Source: Maricaulis virginensis (GTDB taxonomy: Bacteria > Pseudomonadota > Alphaproteobacteria > Caulobacterales > Maricaulaceae). Taken from it: a stretch of DNA of 64,000 nt. The notes below the pieces were generated by a model that was not told the origin of the DNA, did not search any database, and saw nothing but the letters and a program-made list of their open reading frames with translations. Every line of letters begins with the position of its first letter. Positions within the stretch are counted from its first letter, which is position 1. The position numbers and the translations under genes were made by a program. Below are positions 25,961-35,206 of the stretch, piece by piece. The stretch lies in assembly GCF_027922185.1 (NCBI RefSeq), contig NZ_BSFE01000006.1, forward strand, positions 124,001 to 188,000, given 5' to 3'.

Positions 25961-27231
25961 GCGGCGTCCAGACGCTGGCCTTTCAGGAGACGCGGCGGAT
26001 CGCCGGTCTCGCCGCCGGCCTGGCGCATGAAGAAACGGCGCGCCGGCGGGATGCTGTCGACGATCGACAGACCGATCCCGCGAAGCTGGCGGATCGGCTC
26101 GATGTCGTTCGAAAACAGCCGATTGAAGAAGTCGGTACCCGCTGCCAGCGTCGCGCTGTCGAATTTGCGCCAGTCCTCATAGCGGCGCAGCGTCGAGACG
26201 GCTCCGATATCGAGCCCGACCCGCCTGGCCTCGCCGCAGACTTCCGCCAGCGCGGCTGCATCGCGAATGCCCAGATTGAAGCCCTGTCCGGCCAACGGGT
26301 GAATCCCACGCGCGGCATCGCCGACAAAGGCAATGCGGTCGTCGCAGAATTGTTCGGCATAGCGCAGCCCCAGCGGATAGGCGAAACGCGGCCCTTCCGG
26401 CCGGACCTCGCCCAGGAAATCGCCAAAGCGCGCTTCCAGCTCCTCCTGGAAGACCGCCTCCGGCGCCTCCTTGAGCGCATCGGCAATCGCGTCCGGCTCG
26501 GTCCAGACCAGCGAGGAGCGGTTGTCAGTCAGGGGCAGGATGGCAAACGGGCCTGACGGCAGGAAGTATTCATAGGCCGTGCCATTGTGCGGCTCGGCAT
26601 GACGGACGGTCGCCACCAGACCTTTCTGGCCATAACCCCAGCCTGCGGTGCGCACACGGGCCTGATCGCGCAGGCGCGAGAACTTGCCGTCACAGGCGAC
26701 CAGCAGCTTGCCGGACAGGCGCTGTCCGTCAGCCAGGACAAGATCGATCCCGCCCTTGCGGTGTTCATAGCGATCGGCCCGCGCCGGTGCGATCAGGGTG
26801 ATCTGCGGCCGCGCCTGCAGCGCCTTGACGAGCGCCTGGCGCGAGCGCCGGTTCTCGGCCATCCAGCCCAGCGGCTCTCCGTCCGGGCCTTCGGAAATCT
26901 CGTTGCGGTCGAAATGCAGCGTGTGCGGTCCCGGGCCGCCGGGCTTGTCGCCGCCATAGGGCCGCCCGTCACAGACGAGGATATGCTCGATCCGCTGGGC
27001 ATGTTCGCGCAGGTGTTCCGCCACCCCCAGCGCCTCGAACATGCGCCAGGACGTGTAGGCCAGCGCCGAGGCGCGCCCGTCGAAAGTGGGCGCCAGCTGG
27101 TCGGAGAATTCCAGCGCATCCACAACCGCGACCGAGAGACCGGCCTGGTCCATGGCCAGCGCCAGCGTCATTCCTGCGAGACCGCCGCCTGCGATCACGA
27201 CATCGCCATCAAAAAGGGGTTTGCTTGTCAT
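25957..27231 (-). CDS. FAD-dependent ubiquinone-biosynthesis hydroxylase (UbiH/UbiF/UbiL type)
   Basis: 424 residues. The N-terminal dinucleotide motif is DVVIAGGGLAGMTLALA, the middle DG motif appears in LLVACDGKFSRLR, and the second FAD motif is GDAARGIHPLAGQGFNLGIRDA. This is the UbiH family, which hydroxylates the ubiquinone ring at C1, C5 or C6; alphaproteobacterial members vary in regiospecificity, so no letter is assigned. It is a peripheral inner-membrane enzyme. It is divergent from ftsK with a 107-bp spacer. Confidence 0.9.
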   Translation of the reverse strand: MTSKPLFDGDVVIAGGGLAGMTLALAMDQAGLSVAVVDALEFSDQLAPTFDGRASALAYTSWRMFEALGVAEHLREHAQRIEHILVCDGRPYGGDKPGGPGPHTLHFDRNEISEGPDGEPLGWMAENRRSRQALVKALQARPQITLIAPARADRYEHRKGGIDLVLADGQRLSGKLLVACDGKFSRLRDQARVRTAGWGYGQKGLVATVRHAEPHNGTAYEYFLPSGPFAILPLTDNRSSLVWTEPDAIADALKEAPEAVFQEELEARFGDFLGEVRPEGPRFAYPLGLRYAEQFCDDRIAFVGDAARGIHPLAGQGFNLGIRDAAALAEVCGEARRVGLDIGAVSTLRRYEDWRKFDSATLAAGTDFFNRLFSNDIEPIRQLRGIGLSIVDSIPPARRFFMRQAGGETGDPPRLLKGQRLDAA

Positions 27232-27338
27232 GGAACGGAGAATACGGGGTTTGTGTTCTGTGAAAAGCGGTCAGAGCGCCGCAGCGCATTCAGTTTCTGT
27301 TTACCCTGCGGGAAGACTTCCCCGCTAGGACGGTGTTC

Positions 27339-29753
27339 ATGAGCCGCAAAGCCGCCGCCAACGCCGACACCGGGGACACGAACCGCGCCGCCAAACCGCT
27401 TTGGCGGTTGCGCCTGCACGATCTTGTGGCGGGCGGGCTGATGCTGGCCGCCGGCCTCTTCCTGCTGTTGTCCCTGCTGTCGCACAATGTCCTCGATCCC
27501 AGCTGGAATGTTGCTGCCGAGGGCGAGGTGCGAAACTGGATGGGCCGTTGGGGCGCATCCCTGTCGGACATGCTGCTGCAATCGGTTGGCTGGGCCGCCG
27601 GCGGGCCGGCGATCGCCCTGACCATCTGGGGCGCGATCCTCGTCTGGCGCACGCCGCAGCCCCGCCCGCGTTCGGTCGCCGGCTTCCGCTGGTTCTTCGC
27701 AGCCCTGGGCACGGCCGGTTTCGCGGCAGCGGTGAGCGCGCTTCCCGTCCCCAATGCCTGGCCGTTCGCCTCGGGCATGGGCGGTGCCATGGGCGATATT
27801 TTCCTCAACACGCTGGCCGCTCTGCCGGCCCGCTTCGATCTGCCGGGCGCGACAGGGATGGCGGCGGGCTTTGCCCTCCTTCTGTCGATTGCGGGCATCT
27901 TCCTGACCTTCGGTCTGCGCTCGCGCGACATTGCAGCGGCCGTCGATGCCGCGGGACTGGCCTGGGCAACGGTACGCGTCTGGCTGGATGCTGTGCGCGG
28001 CCGGATTGCAGGCTTCTCGGGCGATGACGGTCCGGACGACGAGGATCGCCGCCCCGTGCGCGAGGAGCCGGTCCTGCGCCGCGCCATGCGGGCTGCGGAT
28101 GACACGCCGGCACCAGCCGCCGCCCGGGCACAGTCCGACGAGCCCGAGCTCTCGAGCGCGGTGAAGGTGGCACCGGGCCGCAAGGCGAAGCAATCCGACC
28201 GCGACGTCCGCGAGGCGCAGGGCGCGCTGCCCTTCGTCAAGACCGACGGGTTCAAACTGCCCCGGCTCGATCTTCTGGCGAAACCCTCGGTGCGCAATGA
28301 TGCCGTCGACGAAATGGCGCTGCGCCAGAATGCCGAGCTGCTGCAGGGCGTGCTGTCGGACTTCGGCGTGAAGGGCGAGATCGTGCAGGTGCGTCCGGGA
28401 CCGGTTGTCACGCTTTACGAATTCGAACCGGCACCCGGCGTGAAGTCCTCCCGCGTGATCAATCTGGCGGACGATATCGCCCGCTCGATGTCCACCATGG
28501 CCGCCCGTGTCGCCGTGGTGCCCGGCCGCAATGCGATCGGTATCGAACTGCCCAATCCCAAACGCGAAACCGTCTATCTGCGCGCCCTGTTCAATTCCAG
28601 GGCCTTCGAGGACGCGAAGGCGGAACTGCCCTTTGCTCTCGGCGAGACGATCGGCGGCGAGCCCTTCGTGGCCGACCTTGCGCGCATGCCGCACCTGCTG
28701 ATCGCGGGTACCACCGGCTCGGGGAAATCGGTGGGCATCAATGCGATGATCCTGTCCCTGCTCTACCGGCTGCCGCCGGAAGACTGCCGGATGATCATGA
28801 TCGACCCGAAAATGCTGGAACTCTCCGTCTATGACGGTATCCCGCACCTGCTGACACCGGTCGTGACCGATCCGAAGAAGGCCGTCGTCGCCCTGAAATG
28901 GGCCGTGCGCGAAATGGAAAGCCGCTATCTGCGCATGTCCAAGATCGGCGTGCGCAATGTCTCCGGCTTCAACGAGCGCGTCGCGGAAGCCCTCAAGACC
29001 GGCGAGGAACTCTCGCGCACGGTCCAGACCGGCTATGACAAGGAAAGCGGCGAACCGGTCTACGAGACCGAGACCATCGCGGCTGAGAAAATGCCCTATA
29101 TCGTCGTGGTGATCGACGAGATGGCCGACCTGATGATGGTCGCCGGCAAGGAGATCGAGGCCGCCGTGCAGCGCCTGGCCCAGATGGCCCGTGCTGCCGG
29201 TATCCACCTCGTCACCGCCACACAGCGTCCCTCGGTGGACGTCATCACCGGTACGATCAAGGCGAACTTCCCGACCCGGATTTCCTATTCGGTCACCTCG
29301 AAGATCGACAGCCGCACCATTCTCGGCGAGCAGGGCGCGGAGCAATTGCTGGGCATGGGCGACCTGCTGTACATGGCCTCGGGCGGGCGCGTGCGCCGCC
29401 TGCACGGCCCCTTCGTTTCCGATCGCGAGGTCGAGGAAATCGCAGCCTTCCTGAAGAAGCAGGCGCCGCCGGAATACATCGAGGCTGTCACCGCCGGCGG
29501 CGATGGCGACGAGGACGGCATCCCCGGTCTCGACATGGGCGACGAAGGGTCCGGCGACCAGCTTTTCGACCAGGCCGTGGCCCTTGTGGCCCGCGACCGC
29601 AAGGCCTCGACCTCCTACATCCAGCGCCGCCTGCAGATCGGCTATAACCGCGCCGCCACCCTGATCGAGCGCATGGAAGAAGAAGGCATGATCGGCCCCT
29701 CCGACCACGCCGGCCGCCGCGAGATTTTCCTGCCGGAGAATGACGGGGTCTAG
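27339..29753 (+). CDS. ftsK: DNA translocase FtsK
   Basis: About 804 residues. The N-terminus has four membrane helices (about 20-190). A short linker rich in Ala, Arg and Asp follows, then the motor. Walker A GTTGSGKS is at about residues 457-464, Walker B VVIDEMADLMM at about 590, and the C-terminal gamma winged helix (SYIQRRLQIGYNRAATLIERM) reads KOPS. It pumps DNA at the septum and activates XerCD at dif. The ATG at 27339 follows AGGA; a GTG two codons earlier is less likely. The linker is short compared with E. coli FtsK. Confidence 0.96.
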   Translation: MSRKAAANADTGDTNRAAKPLWRLRLHDLVAGGLMLAAGLFLLLSLLSHNVLDPSWNVAAEGEVRNWMGRWGASLSDMLLQSVGWAAGGPAIALTIWGAILVWRTPQPRPRSVAGFRWFFAALGTAGFAAAVSALPVPNAWPFASGMGGAMGDIFLNTLAALPARFDLPGATGMAAGFALLLSIAGIFLTFGLRSRDIAAAVDAAGLAWATVRVWLDAVRGRIAGFSGDDGPDDEDRRPVREEPVLRRAMRAADDTPAPAAARAQSDEPELSSAVKVAPGRKAKQSDRDVREAQGALPFVKTDGFKLPRLDLLAKPSVRNDAVDEMALRQNAELLQGVLSDFGVKGEIVQVRPGPVVTLYEFEPAPGVKSSRVINLADDIARSMSTMAARVAVVPGRNAIGIELPNPKRETVYLRALFNSRAFEDAKAELPFALGETIGGEPFVADLARMPHLLIAGTTGSGKSVGINAMILSLLYRLPPEDCRMIMIDPKMLELSVYDGIPHLLTPVVTDPKKAVVALKWAVREMESRYLRMSKIGVRNVSGFNERVAEALKTGEELSRTVQTGYDKESGEPVYETETIAAEKMPYIVVVIDEMADLMMVAGKEIEAAVQRLAQMARAAGIHLVTATQRPSVDVITGTIKANFPTRISYSVTSKIDSRTILGEQGAEQLLGMGDLLYMASGGRVRRLHGPFVSDREVEEIAAFLKKQAPPEYIEAVTAGGDGDEDGIPGLDMGDEGSGDQLFDQAVALVARDRKASTSYIQRRLQIGYNRAATLIERMEEEGMIGPSDHAGRREIFLPENDGV

Positions 29754-29817
29754 AGGCATTCTCCCCTATGGCGTTCGTCACATCGCCGCGATTTGAAGTT
29801 GAGTTTGGTCATTCTGC

Positions 29818-32499
29818 ATGCTCCACTCGGCCCGAAATCGGGGATGCGGGGACAGCAGAGTGTGTAATCGGTTTTTGCGGACGCTGGTGCTGTGCGCCGG
29901 TGCCGGACTTTTTTACCTTGCGTCGTTCACTTTTCCGAACGCGGGCGCTCAGCCCTTCGATACGCCGGTTTTCGCGGCTGTTGACGACTGGGTGGAGATT
30001 CAGCCGCTTCCGCAAACACCTGACACAACACCTGACGGCACCACCAACGGCCTGTTCTACCTGCTTTCCGACACGCAGTTCCGGATAGACGGCGCTGTCA
30101 TGCAGGAATATGTGCACATCGCCTACGAGGTGATCGATCGGGCCGGCCTTGAGAGCGCGGGCCGCCTCTCATTCGAGTTCGACCCTTCGGACACCCGGCT
30201 GATCATTCACGCCGTACGGCTGCACAGGGACGGCGAAGTTTTCGATCGCCTGATCCCCGACAGGTTTGTAACCGTCCGGCGGGAACCCGATCTGTCTTCG
30301 GGCATCGTCGACGGCGATCTGACCAGCTTCACCGAGCTGACCGACATCCGTGTCGGGGATGTCCTCGAATACCAGATCACCTATACGACCCATTCGGAAG
30401 TCTGGCCGGGCGGGTTGGGCGCCCGGCTGTCGACCCAATGGTCGATTCCCGTTGAGAGCCATCATCTGCGGGTCATCGCCCCCGCAAACGCCCCATTGTC
30501 GATCGCCGGCACCAGCGAGCTCCAGCCCGTTGTCAGCAGCAGCGATGGCTGGTCCGAATATGTCTGGCAACAGTCTCGTCCGCAGCGGGTCGTTGGCGAG
30601 AACAACGTCCCCGGCGATCACTCTTCCTGGCAGTTCCTGTCTCTGTCGAGCATGGGCAGCTGGGCAGATGTGGTCGACTGGGCGCTGCCATTCTACGATC
30701 CGGACGTGGCGCTACCGGCTTCGGCGAACGCCCTGCTTGAGCGGGTTCGGATGGATCACACCGACCAGCGCGACCGGATCACTGCAATCGTCCGATACGT
30801 TCAGGATGAAGTCCGCTACGTCTCCGATTCAACAGGCCTGGGAAGTCATGTGCCAAGAACTCCCGCGGCTGTACTCGCCAACGGGTATGGCGACTGCAAG
30901 GACAAGTCGCTTCTTCTTGTCGCGCTGCTGCGCGCGATCGGCGTTGAAGCCAGCGTCGCCCTGACGGATATCGACCGCGGATACGAGCTGCAGACGCTCG
31001 CTCCGTCGCCGTTTGTCTTCGACCATGCCATCGTGAGGATCGGCCACGGACGCGACACCGTCTGGGTCGATGCGACCGCGTCCCACGAAGGTGGCCGCTA
31101 CCCCTATTTCGCTGCGCCGGCCTATCACTTCGCGCTTCCCGTGGTTGCGGCACAAGACCGGCTCATGCCTATCGAGATTGCCGAGCCTCAAGTGCCGTAT
31201 GTCGAGGTTCATGAGCGCTTCGACATGGCCGATGTCGACACGGATGGAGTCACGCTGGATGTGATCTCCCTGTATCGCGACCGGCAGGCCAACGCGTTTC
31301 GCGCCAATCTCGCTGACCGGTCCAGCGCTGCAATCAGCGAAAGCTATCTTCGCTACTACCGGAGTTATTATCCGGGAATAGAGTTGGCCGCAGACCTCGC
31401 CATTGAAGACGACCGTGACGCCAACCTGATTTCCGTCACGGAATCCTATCTGCTTTCGGCCGAAGCATTCGGCGCCGACGGTCTCCGAGACGCCTTTCCG
31501 CTTCGCGGGGATATGGTCCTGAACCAGCTGGACACCGTAGACAGTGGAGAGCGGCAGTCTCCGATCCACTTGCCATGGCCGGTTTATCAGATGCATGTCC
31601 ATGACATCGTCAACGCGCCGACCCCGCTCTACGGTCTTCCGGAAGTGAACCTTAACGAGCCCTTCGCGCGATACTGGACGCTGGTCCGAGGTGGTGCGGA
31701 TTCTCTTCATCTGGAATACACGCTGCAAACGCGATCCAGCCGGGCCCGTGCGGAAGATGTCCTGTCCTACAACACCCTGGCCGACACGGTGCTGGATACA
31801 GCCGACCTTACAATCAACTTTGACTTCAATGAGAGCGGGCCGCTGGACGCGGTCTCAAGATGGCTGAGTGATCCAGAGAATGGCGACCTGTTTGGTCTCG
31901 GTTTCCTGGCCGGTCTCTACGTTCTCGGCGCTGCAGGCGCCATTCTCGCCTTTCGCAGGGACCGGCGCATGCCGGCCGGCGCAGTGCTCTATCCGGTTGG
32001 CCCGATCAAGTTCCTGATTATGTCAATCGTGACCTTCAACCTCTACACCCTGCTCTGGATGTGGAGAAACTGGGCCTGGATCAAGAACCAGGACGACCGC
32101 AACATCTCTGCATTCGTGCGAGCGTGGTTCAGCCCGCTTTTCTTTCCCGCTCTGGCCATGGAAATCGAGGAATTCGCCAATCGGGACAGCAAGCTGTCAC
32201 GCGCAGTCTCGCTGTGTCTTGCTGTGGTATTCTCCATTCTGGTCGTTGGAACGACAATCGCGGAAACCGTCTTGAACCAGTCTGCGACAGCCAGTCTGTC
32301 GGGCCAGGGGATTGTGCTGGCAGCGGGCCTGTCCAGCTCGTTGCTGCTCCTGCCCTTCGTCTTCAAGATCAATGCCTTGAACCGAGATAATCCGGATATT
32401 CTCAGGTTCAACTCGCGGTTCACCGTCGGCACGGTGATATTGTTGATCTACGGCGCGGCGTTTCTGGCCCTCGCGGCTGTCGGCCTGCTCTACGGCTGA
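29818..32499 (+). CDS. Exported DUF3857 / transglutaminase-like protein fused to a membrane domain
   Basis: 893 residues. A signal-like hydrophobic stretch (about 20-43) is followed by a DUF3857 beta-domain (about 55-270). A transglutaminase-like core comes next (about 290-420), with a catalytic-type Cys in the NGYGDCKDKSLLL segment, then FDHAIVRI and WVDATA. The C-terminal 240 residues hold about five membrane helices with the pattern YPVGPIKFLIMSIVTFNLYTLLWMWRNWAWI, resembling DUF4234-type domains. Function is unknown. A GTG at 29860 would shorten the N-terminus. Third positions look richer in A/T than in ftsK, hinting at a different history. Confidence 0.78.
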   Translation: MLHSARNRGCGDSRVCNRFLRTLVLCAGAGLFYLASFTFPNAGAQPFDTPVFAAVDDWVEIQPLPQTPDTTPDGTTNGLFYLLSDTQFRIDGAVMQEYVHIAYEVIDRAGLESAGRLSFEFDPSDTRLIIHAVRLHRDGEVFDRLIPDRFVTVRREPDLSSGIVDGDLTSFTELTDIRVGDVLEYQITYTTHSEVWPGGLGARLSTQWSIPVESHHLRVIAPANAPLSIAGTSELQPVVSSSDGWSEYVWQQSRPQRVVGENNVPGDHSSWQFLSLSSMGSWADVVDWALPFYDPDVALPASANALLERVRMDHTDQRDRITAIVRYVQDEVRYVSDSTGLGSHVPRTPAAVLANGYGDCKDKSLLLVALLRAIGVEASVALTDIDRGYELQTLAPSPFVFDHAIVRIGHGRDTVWVDATASHEGGRYPYFAAPAYHFALPVVAAQDRLMPIEIAEPQVPYVEVHERFDMADVDTDGVTLDVISLYRDRQANAFRANLADRSSAAISESYLRYYRSYYPGIELAADLAIEDDRDANLISVTESYLLSAEAFGADGLRDAFPLRGDMVLNQLDTVDSGERQSPIHLPWPVYQMHVHDIVNAPTPLYGLPEVNLNEPFARYWTLVRGGADSLHLEYTLQTRSSRARAEDVLSYNTLADTVLDTADLTINFDFNESGPLDAVSRWLSDPENGDLFGLGFLAGLYVLGAAGAILAFRRDRRMPAGAVLYPVGPIKFLIMSIVTFNLYTLLWMWRNWAWIKNQDDRNISAFVRAWFSPLFFPALAMEIEEFANRDSKLSRAVSLCLAVVFSILVVGTTIAETVLNQSATASLSGQGIVLAAGLSSSLLLLPFVFKINALNRDNPDILRFNSRFTVGTVILLIYGAAFLALAAVGLLYG

Positions 32500-32567
32500 G
32501 ACGCATTGCCTTCCGGTGCGAGGGCGGTCATTTTCCCGCGCCCGCAATGGTCCGGAGCGCGACTGTC

Positions 32568-33260
32568 ATGATCACCACACTGGCCTTCGATGCAGACGAT
32601 ACGCTCTGGCATAATGAGCGCTTCTACCGGCTGACGGAGGAGAGCTTTACCGCGATGCTGGCCGACTATGCCGAGCCGGACCACCTGTCGGAACGGCTGC
32701 TGGAGGCGGAGCGGCGCAATCTCAAGCGCTATGGCTACGGCATCAAGGGTTTCGTCCTGTCGATGATCGAGACGGCGGTCGAAGTGACGGAGAACCGGGT
32801 GCCGGCAGCCACGATCCGGCAGATCCTGGATGCCAGTCACGACATGCTGGAACATCCTGTCGAGTTACTGCCCCATGTGCGTGACACAGTGGAAGCACTG
32901 ACCCCCCATTACCGCACCATAATCGTCACAAAGGGTGACCTTATGGACCAGGAGCGCAAGATTGCGGCCTCCGGTCTGGCGGAGCTGTTCGACGGGATCG
33001 AGATCGTCTCGGAAAAGACGCCGGACATCTACCGGAGTATTTTCGACCGGCATGGCGACGGCGCCGAGCGCGCGATGATGGTCGGCAATTCGATGCGCTC
33101 GGATGTGGTGCCGGCGATCGAGGCGGGCAGCTGGGGCGTTCACGTGCCGCACGGGCTGACCTGGGCACTCGAACACGCCGAAGCGCCGGCCGGACACCCC
33201 CGCTTCCGGGAGATCGGCGATCTGGGCGGACTGCCCGGCCTGCTCGACACGCTGCGCTGA
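32568..33260 (+). CDS. HAD-superfamily hydrolase
   Basis: About 230 residues from the ATG at 32568, which follows GGAG. HAD motif I is FDADDTLW (nucleophile and acid Asp), motif II IIVTKG, motif III Lys in EIVSEKTPD, and motif IV GNSMRSDVVPA. The helical cap lies between about residues 18 and 85. It resembles YjjG/GS1-like phosphatases acting on small phosphometabolites. The substrate is unknown. It lies between the DUF3857 fusion and an SMP-30-like gene, all rightward. Confidence 0.87.
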   Translation: MITTLAFDADDTLWHNERFYRLTEESFTAMLADYAEPDHLSERLLEAERRNLKRYGYGIKGFVLSMIETAVEVTENRVPAATIRQILDASHDMLEHPVELLPHVRDTVEALTPHYRTIIVTKGDLMDQERKIAASGLAELFDGIEIVSEKTPDIYRSIFDRHGDGAERAMMVGNSMRSDVVPAIEAGSWGVHVPHGLTWALEHAEAPAGHPRFREIGDLGGLPGLLDTLR

Positions 33261-33345
33261 CCCGGAACCCCCCGGCTTCACACAGATGTGACTGCGCGCG
33301 CTTCCGGCCGGCCTAGAATGGGGCCGGGAGCGGAGGAGAACGTGC

Positions 33346-34164
33346 ATGCTTGTTTCACTGATCGCGAGCACCTGCCTGGCGCCGGTGCTGGAACCGGTCT
33401 GGCGGACGGACGGGCTGGATGCACCGGAAAGCGTCATCGCTGACGGGGCCGGCGGTTTCATCGTGTCGAACGTCAATGGTGAAGGCGCTGAGGCGAATGG
33501 CGCGGGCTATCTGGCCCGGCTGGACGCGCAGGGCCGCCGCATCGGGCCGGAGCGCTGGGTGACGGGCCTGAACGCGCCCAAGGGTCTGGCACTGTCGGGC
33601 GGGCGGCTGTTCGTGGCGGATATCGATACGCTGGTGGAGATCGATCCGGAGCGTGGCGAGGTCGTTGCGCGGTACCCGATCGAGGGCGCCGGCTTTCTCA
33701 ATGATGTTGCCGCGCATGAGGGCCGCGTCCTTGTGTCGGACAGTGCGCGCAGCCGGATCCATGTGCTCGAGGATGGCGAGGTCTCGCTGTGGCTGGAGGA
33801 TGCGGCGCTGGCCGGGGTGAACGGGCTGCTGCCCGAGGATGACCGCCTGCTCGTGACGGCCATGTCGAATGGCGAAGTGCTGGCGATCGACTGGCAGACC
33901 CGTGCCGTCACGCCGCTGACCGGCGGCCTGCAGAATGCCGACGGTATCGCGCCGGCGGCGCCGGGCGGCTATATGCTCAGCCAGTGGCCCGGCGATCTGT
34001 GGCACTGGGTGGAGGGCGAGGCGCCGGTTCACCTTGTCGAGCGCCAGGATCCGCCGGTGCTGATGAATGATCTCACCGTGCACGGCGAGCTGGTGATCAT
34101 CCCGCACTGGCAGCCGGGCGCCGTCTCGGCCTGGCGGCTGAGCTGCAGCGATGGCAGCGGCTGA
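33346..34164 (+). CDS. SMP-30/gluconolactonase-like beta-propeller protein
   Basis: 272 residues. Repeated strand patterns (APKGLALSGGRLFVADI, NDVAAHEGRVLVSDS, VNGLLPEDDRLLVTAMSNG, NADGIAPAAPGGYML) give a six-bladed propeller of the SMP-30/strictosidine-synthase type. A short hydrophobic N-terminus (MLVSLIASTCLA) may be a signal peptide. Candidate metal ligands are Glu near the start, Asn and Asp in the blades. The substrate is unknown; lactonase activity is one option. GGAGGAGAACGTGC precedes the start. Confidence 0.75.
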   Translation: MLVSLIASTCLAPVLEPVWRTDGLDAPESVIADGAGGFIVSNVNGEGAEANGAGYLARLDAQGRRIGPERWVTGLNAPKGLALSGGRLFVADIDTLVEIDPERGEVVARYPIEGAGFLNDVAAHEGRVLVSDSARSRIHVLEDGEVSLWLEDAALAGVNGLLPEDDRLLVTAMSNGEVLAIDWQTRAVTPLTGGLQNADGIAPAAPGGYMLSQWPGDLWHWVEGEAPVHLVERQDPPVLMNDLTVHGELVIIPHWQPGAVSAWRLSCSDGSG

Positions 34165-34221
34165 CGGAAGAATGAACATCCAGGCCTTGCTCGCGCCCAA
34201 ATCCCGGGCCAGCTTGCGCCC

Positions 34222-34890
34222 ATGATTGCTCTGCTTTTCTCCCTCGCCCTGCTGCAGCAGGACCCCGCGGCCGACGCTCCCGCCGAGGCCGTGCAAACGC
34301 CGGTTTCCGAAGAAACCGGCGCGGCGCCGCAGGCCAGTCTCGACCGCGAGGCGGCGCTGGCCGACATCAATGCCTATCTCAACGGTATCGGGACCCTGCG
34401 TGCCGATTTCGTGCAGGTCGCACCGGACGGCTCAGCGGCGACCGGCGAACTGGCCATGTCGCGTCCCGGCCGCCTGCGCTTCGAGTATGACGAGCCGACG
34501 CCGATCCGCATCATTGCCGACGGCACCACGGTCGCGATCGAGGACAGCGCCCTGGAGACGGTCGATCGCGGCCCGTTGCGCTCGACGCCGCTCTGGTGGC
34601 TGCTGAAAGAGGATATCGATATCGCCCGTGACGCCGAACTGGTGGGCATGGAGAGCGAGTTCGGCTTTCTCTATGTCACGCTGCGCGACCCCGGCGAGGA
34701 AATGCCGGGCGAGATCATGTTCGTCTTTGCCGAGCCCAGCTATGAGCTGCGCGAATGGTTCGTCACCGACGCGATGGGCGAGATCACCCGGGTCAGCCTG
34801 AACAATGTCGAGACGGGCATGCGGCTGAACCCGCGCCTGTTTGTCATTCCGGAGGCGGAAGACCGCCGGGATTCGCGCCGCAACCGGTAA
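34222..34890 (+). CDS. lolA: Outer-membrane lipoprotein carrier protein LolA
   Basis: 222 residues. LolA ferries lipoproteins across the periplasm from LolCDE to the outer membrane. Conserved features are the first strand LNGIGTLRADFVQVAPDGSAATGELAMSRPGRLRFEYD, and then PIRIIADGTTVAIED and the LRSTPLWWLL block. The cleft-forming half-barrel spans about 45-210. The N-terminal signal is short (MIALLFSLALLQ), as is often seen in alphaproteobacterial LolA. The ftsK-lolA-xth neighbourhood is familiar from this class, here with three extra genes inserted after ftsK. Confidence 0.9.
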   Translation: MIALLFSLALLQQDPAADAPAEAVQTPVSEETGAAPQASLDREAALADINAYLNGIGTLRADFVQVAPDGSAATGELAMSRPGRLRFEYDEPTPIRIIADGTTVAIEDSALETVDRGPLRSTPLWWLLKEDIDIARDAELVGMESEFGFLYVTLRDPGEEMPGEIMFVFAEPSYELREWFVTDAMGEITRVSLNNVETGMRLNPRLFVIPEAEDRRDSRRNR

Positions 34891-34973
34891 AATGGTTGAT
34901 GTTTTTCTGCCACAGGCAAATCCTTTCTCATTTTTTATTTGCAGAAATCCGGACGATGTGGCGTTATTGATAC

Positions 34974-35125
34974 GCTGACTGAGAGGCAAAGGATCGGCGT
35001 CGTCCCCCCGCTTGCAGATCCGTTCTCGGTCGCGCCGGACTGATCCCCTCCCGGCGCTGCGCTGTAAAAAGACATGCGCACGGCTTGGCGCCCGGTCTCT
35101 CCCCCCTCGAGACCGGGCGCCTTTC
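34974..35125 (+). ncRNA. Candidate structured small RNA, 6S-like
   Basis: The 316-bp gap between lolA and the next gene has no credible reading frame but strong structure. GACTG-aga-GGC (34977-34987) can close with GGC-GCC-CGGTC (35087-35097). Inside, GGATC-GGCG pairs with CGCC and GATCC across a C-rich bubble. GGCGCTGCGC and GCGCA...GCGCC form a second stem around a TGTAAAAAGACAT loop. A strong terminator follows. The closing stem with a C-rich bubble and about 150-base length recall alphaproteobacterial 6S RNA, which sequesters sigma-70 polymerase. No alignment was possible. Confidence 0.42.
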
Positions 35126-35128
35126 GTT
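35087..35128 (+). terminator. Terminator of the small-RNA candidate
   Basis: GGCGCCCGGTCTC (35087-35099) pairs perfectly over 13 bp with GAGACCGGGCGCC (35109-35121), followed by TTTCGTTT. Nothing protein-coding ends just upstream except lolA, 197 bp away, which supports a separate short transcript. Confidence 0.75.
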
Positions 35129-35206
35129 TCAGCTTCCGTCATTCGCGATCCGGTGCGGCACACCTTCCCCCTGTCAAAGACAGGCCCGGATCGCTAAATA
35201 CGTCAC

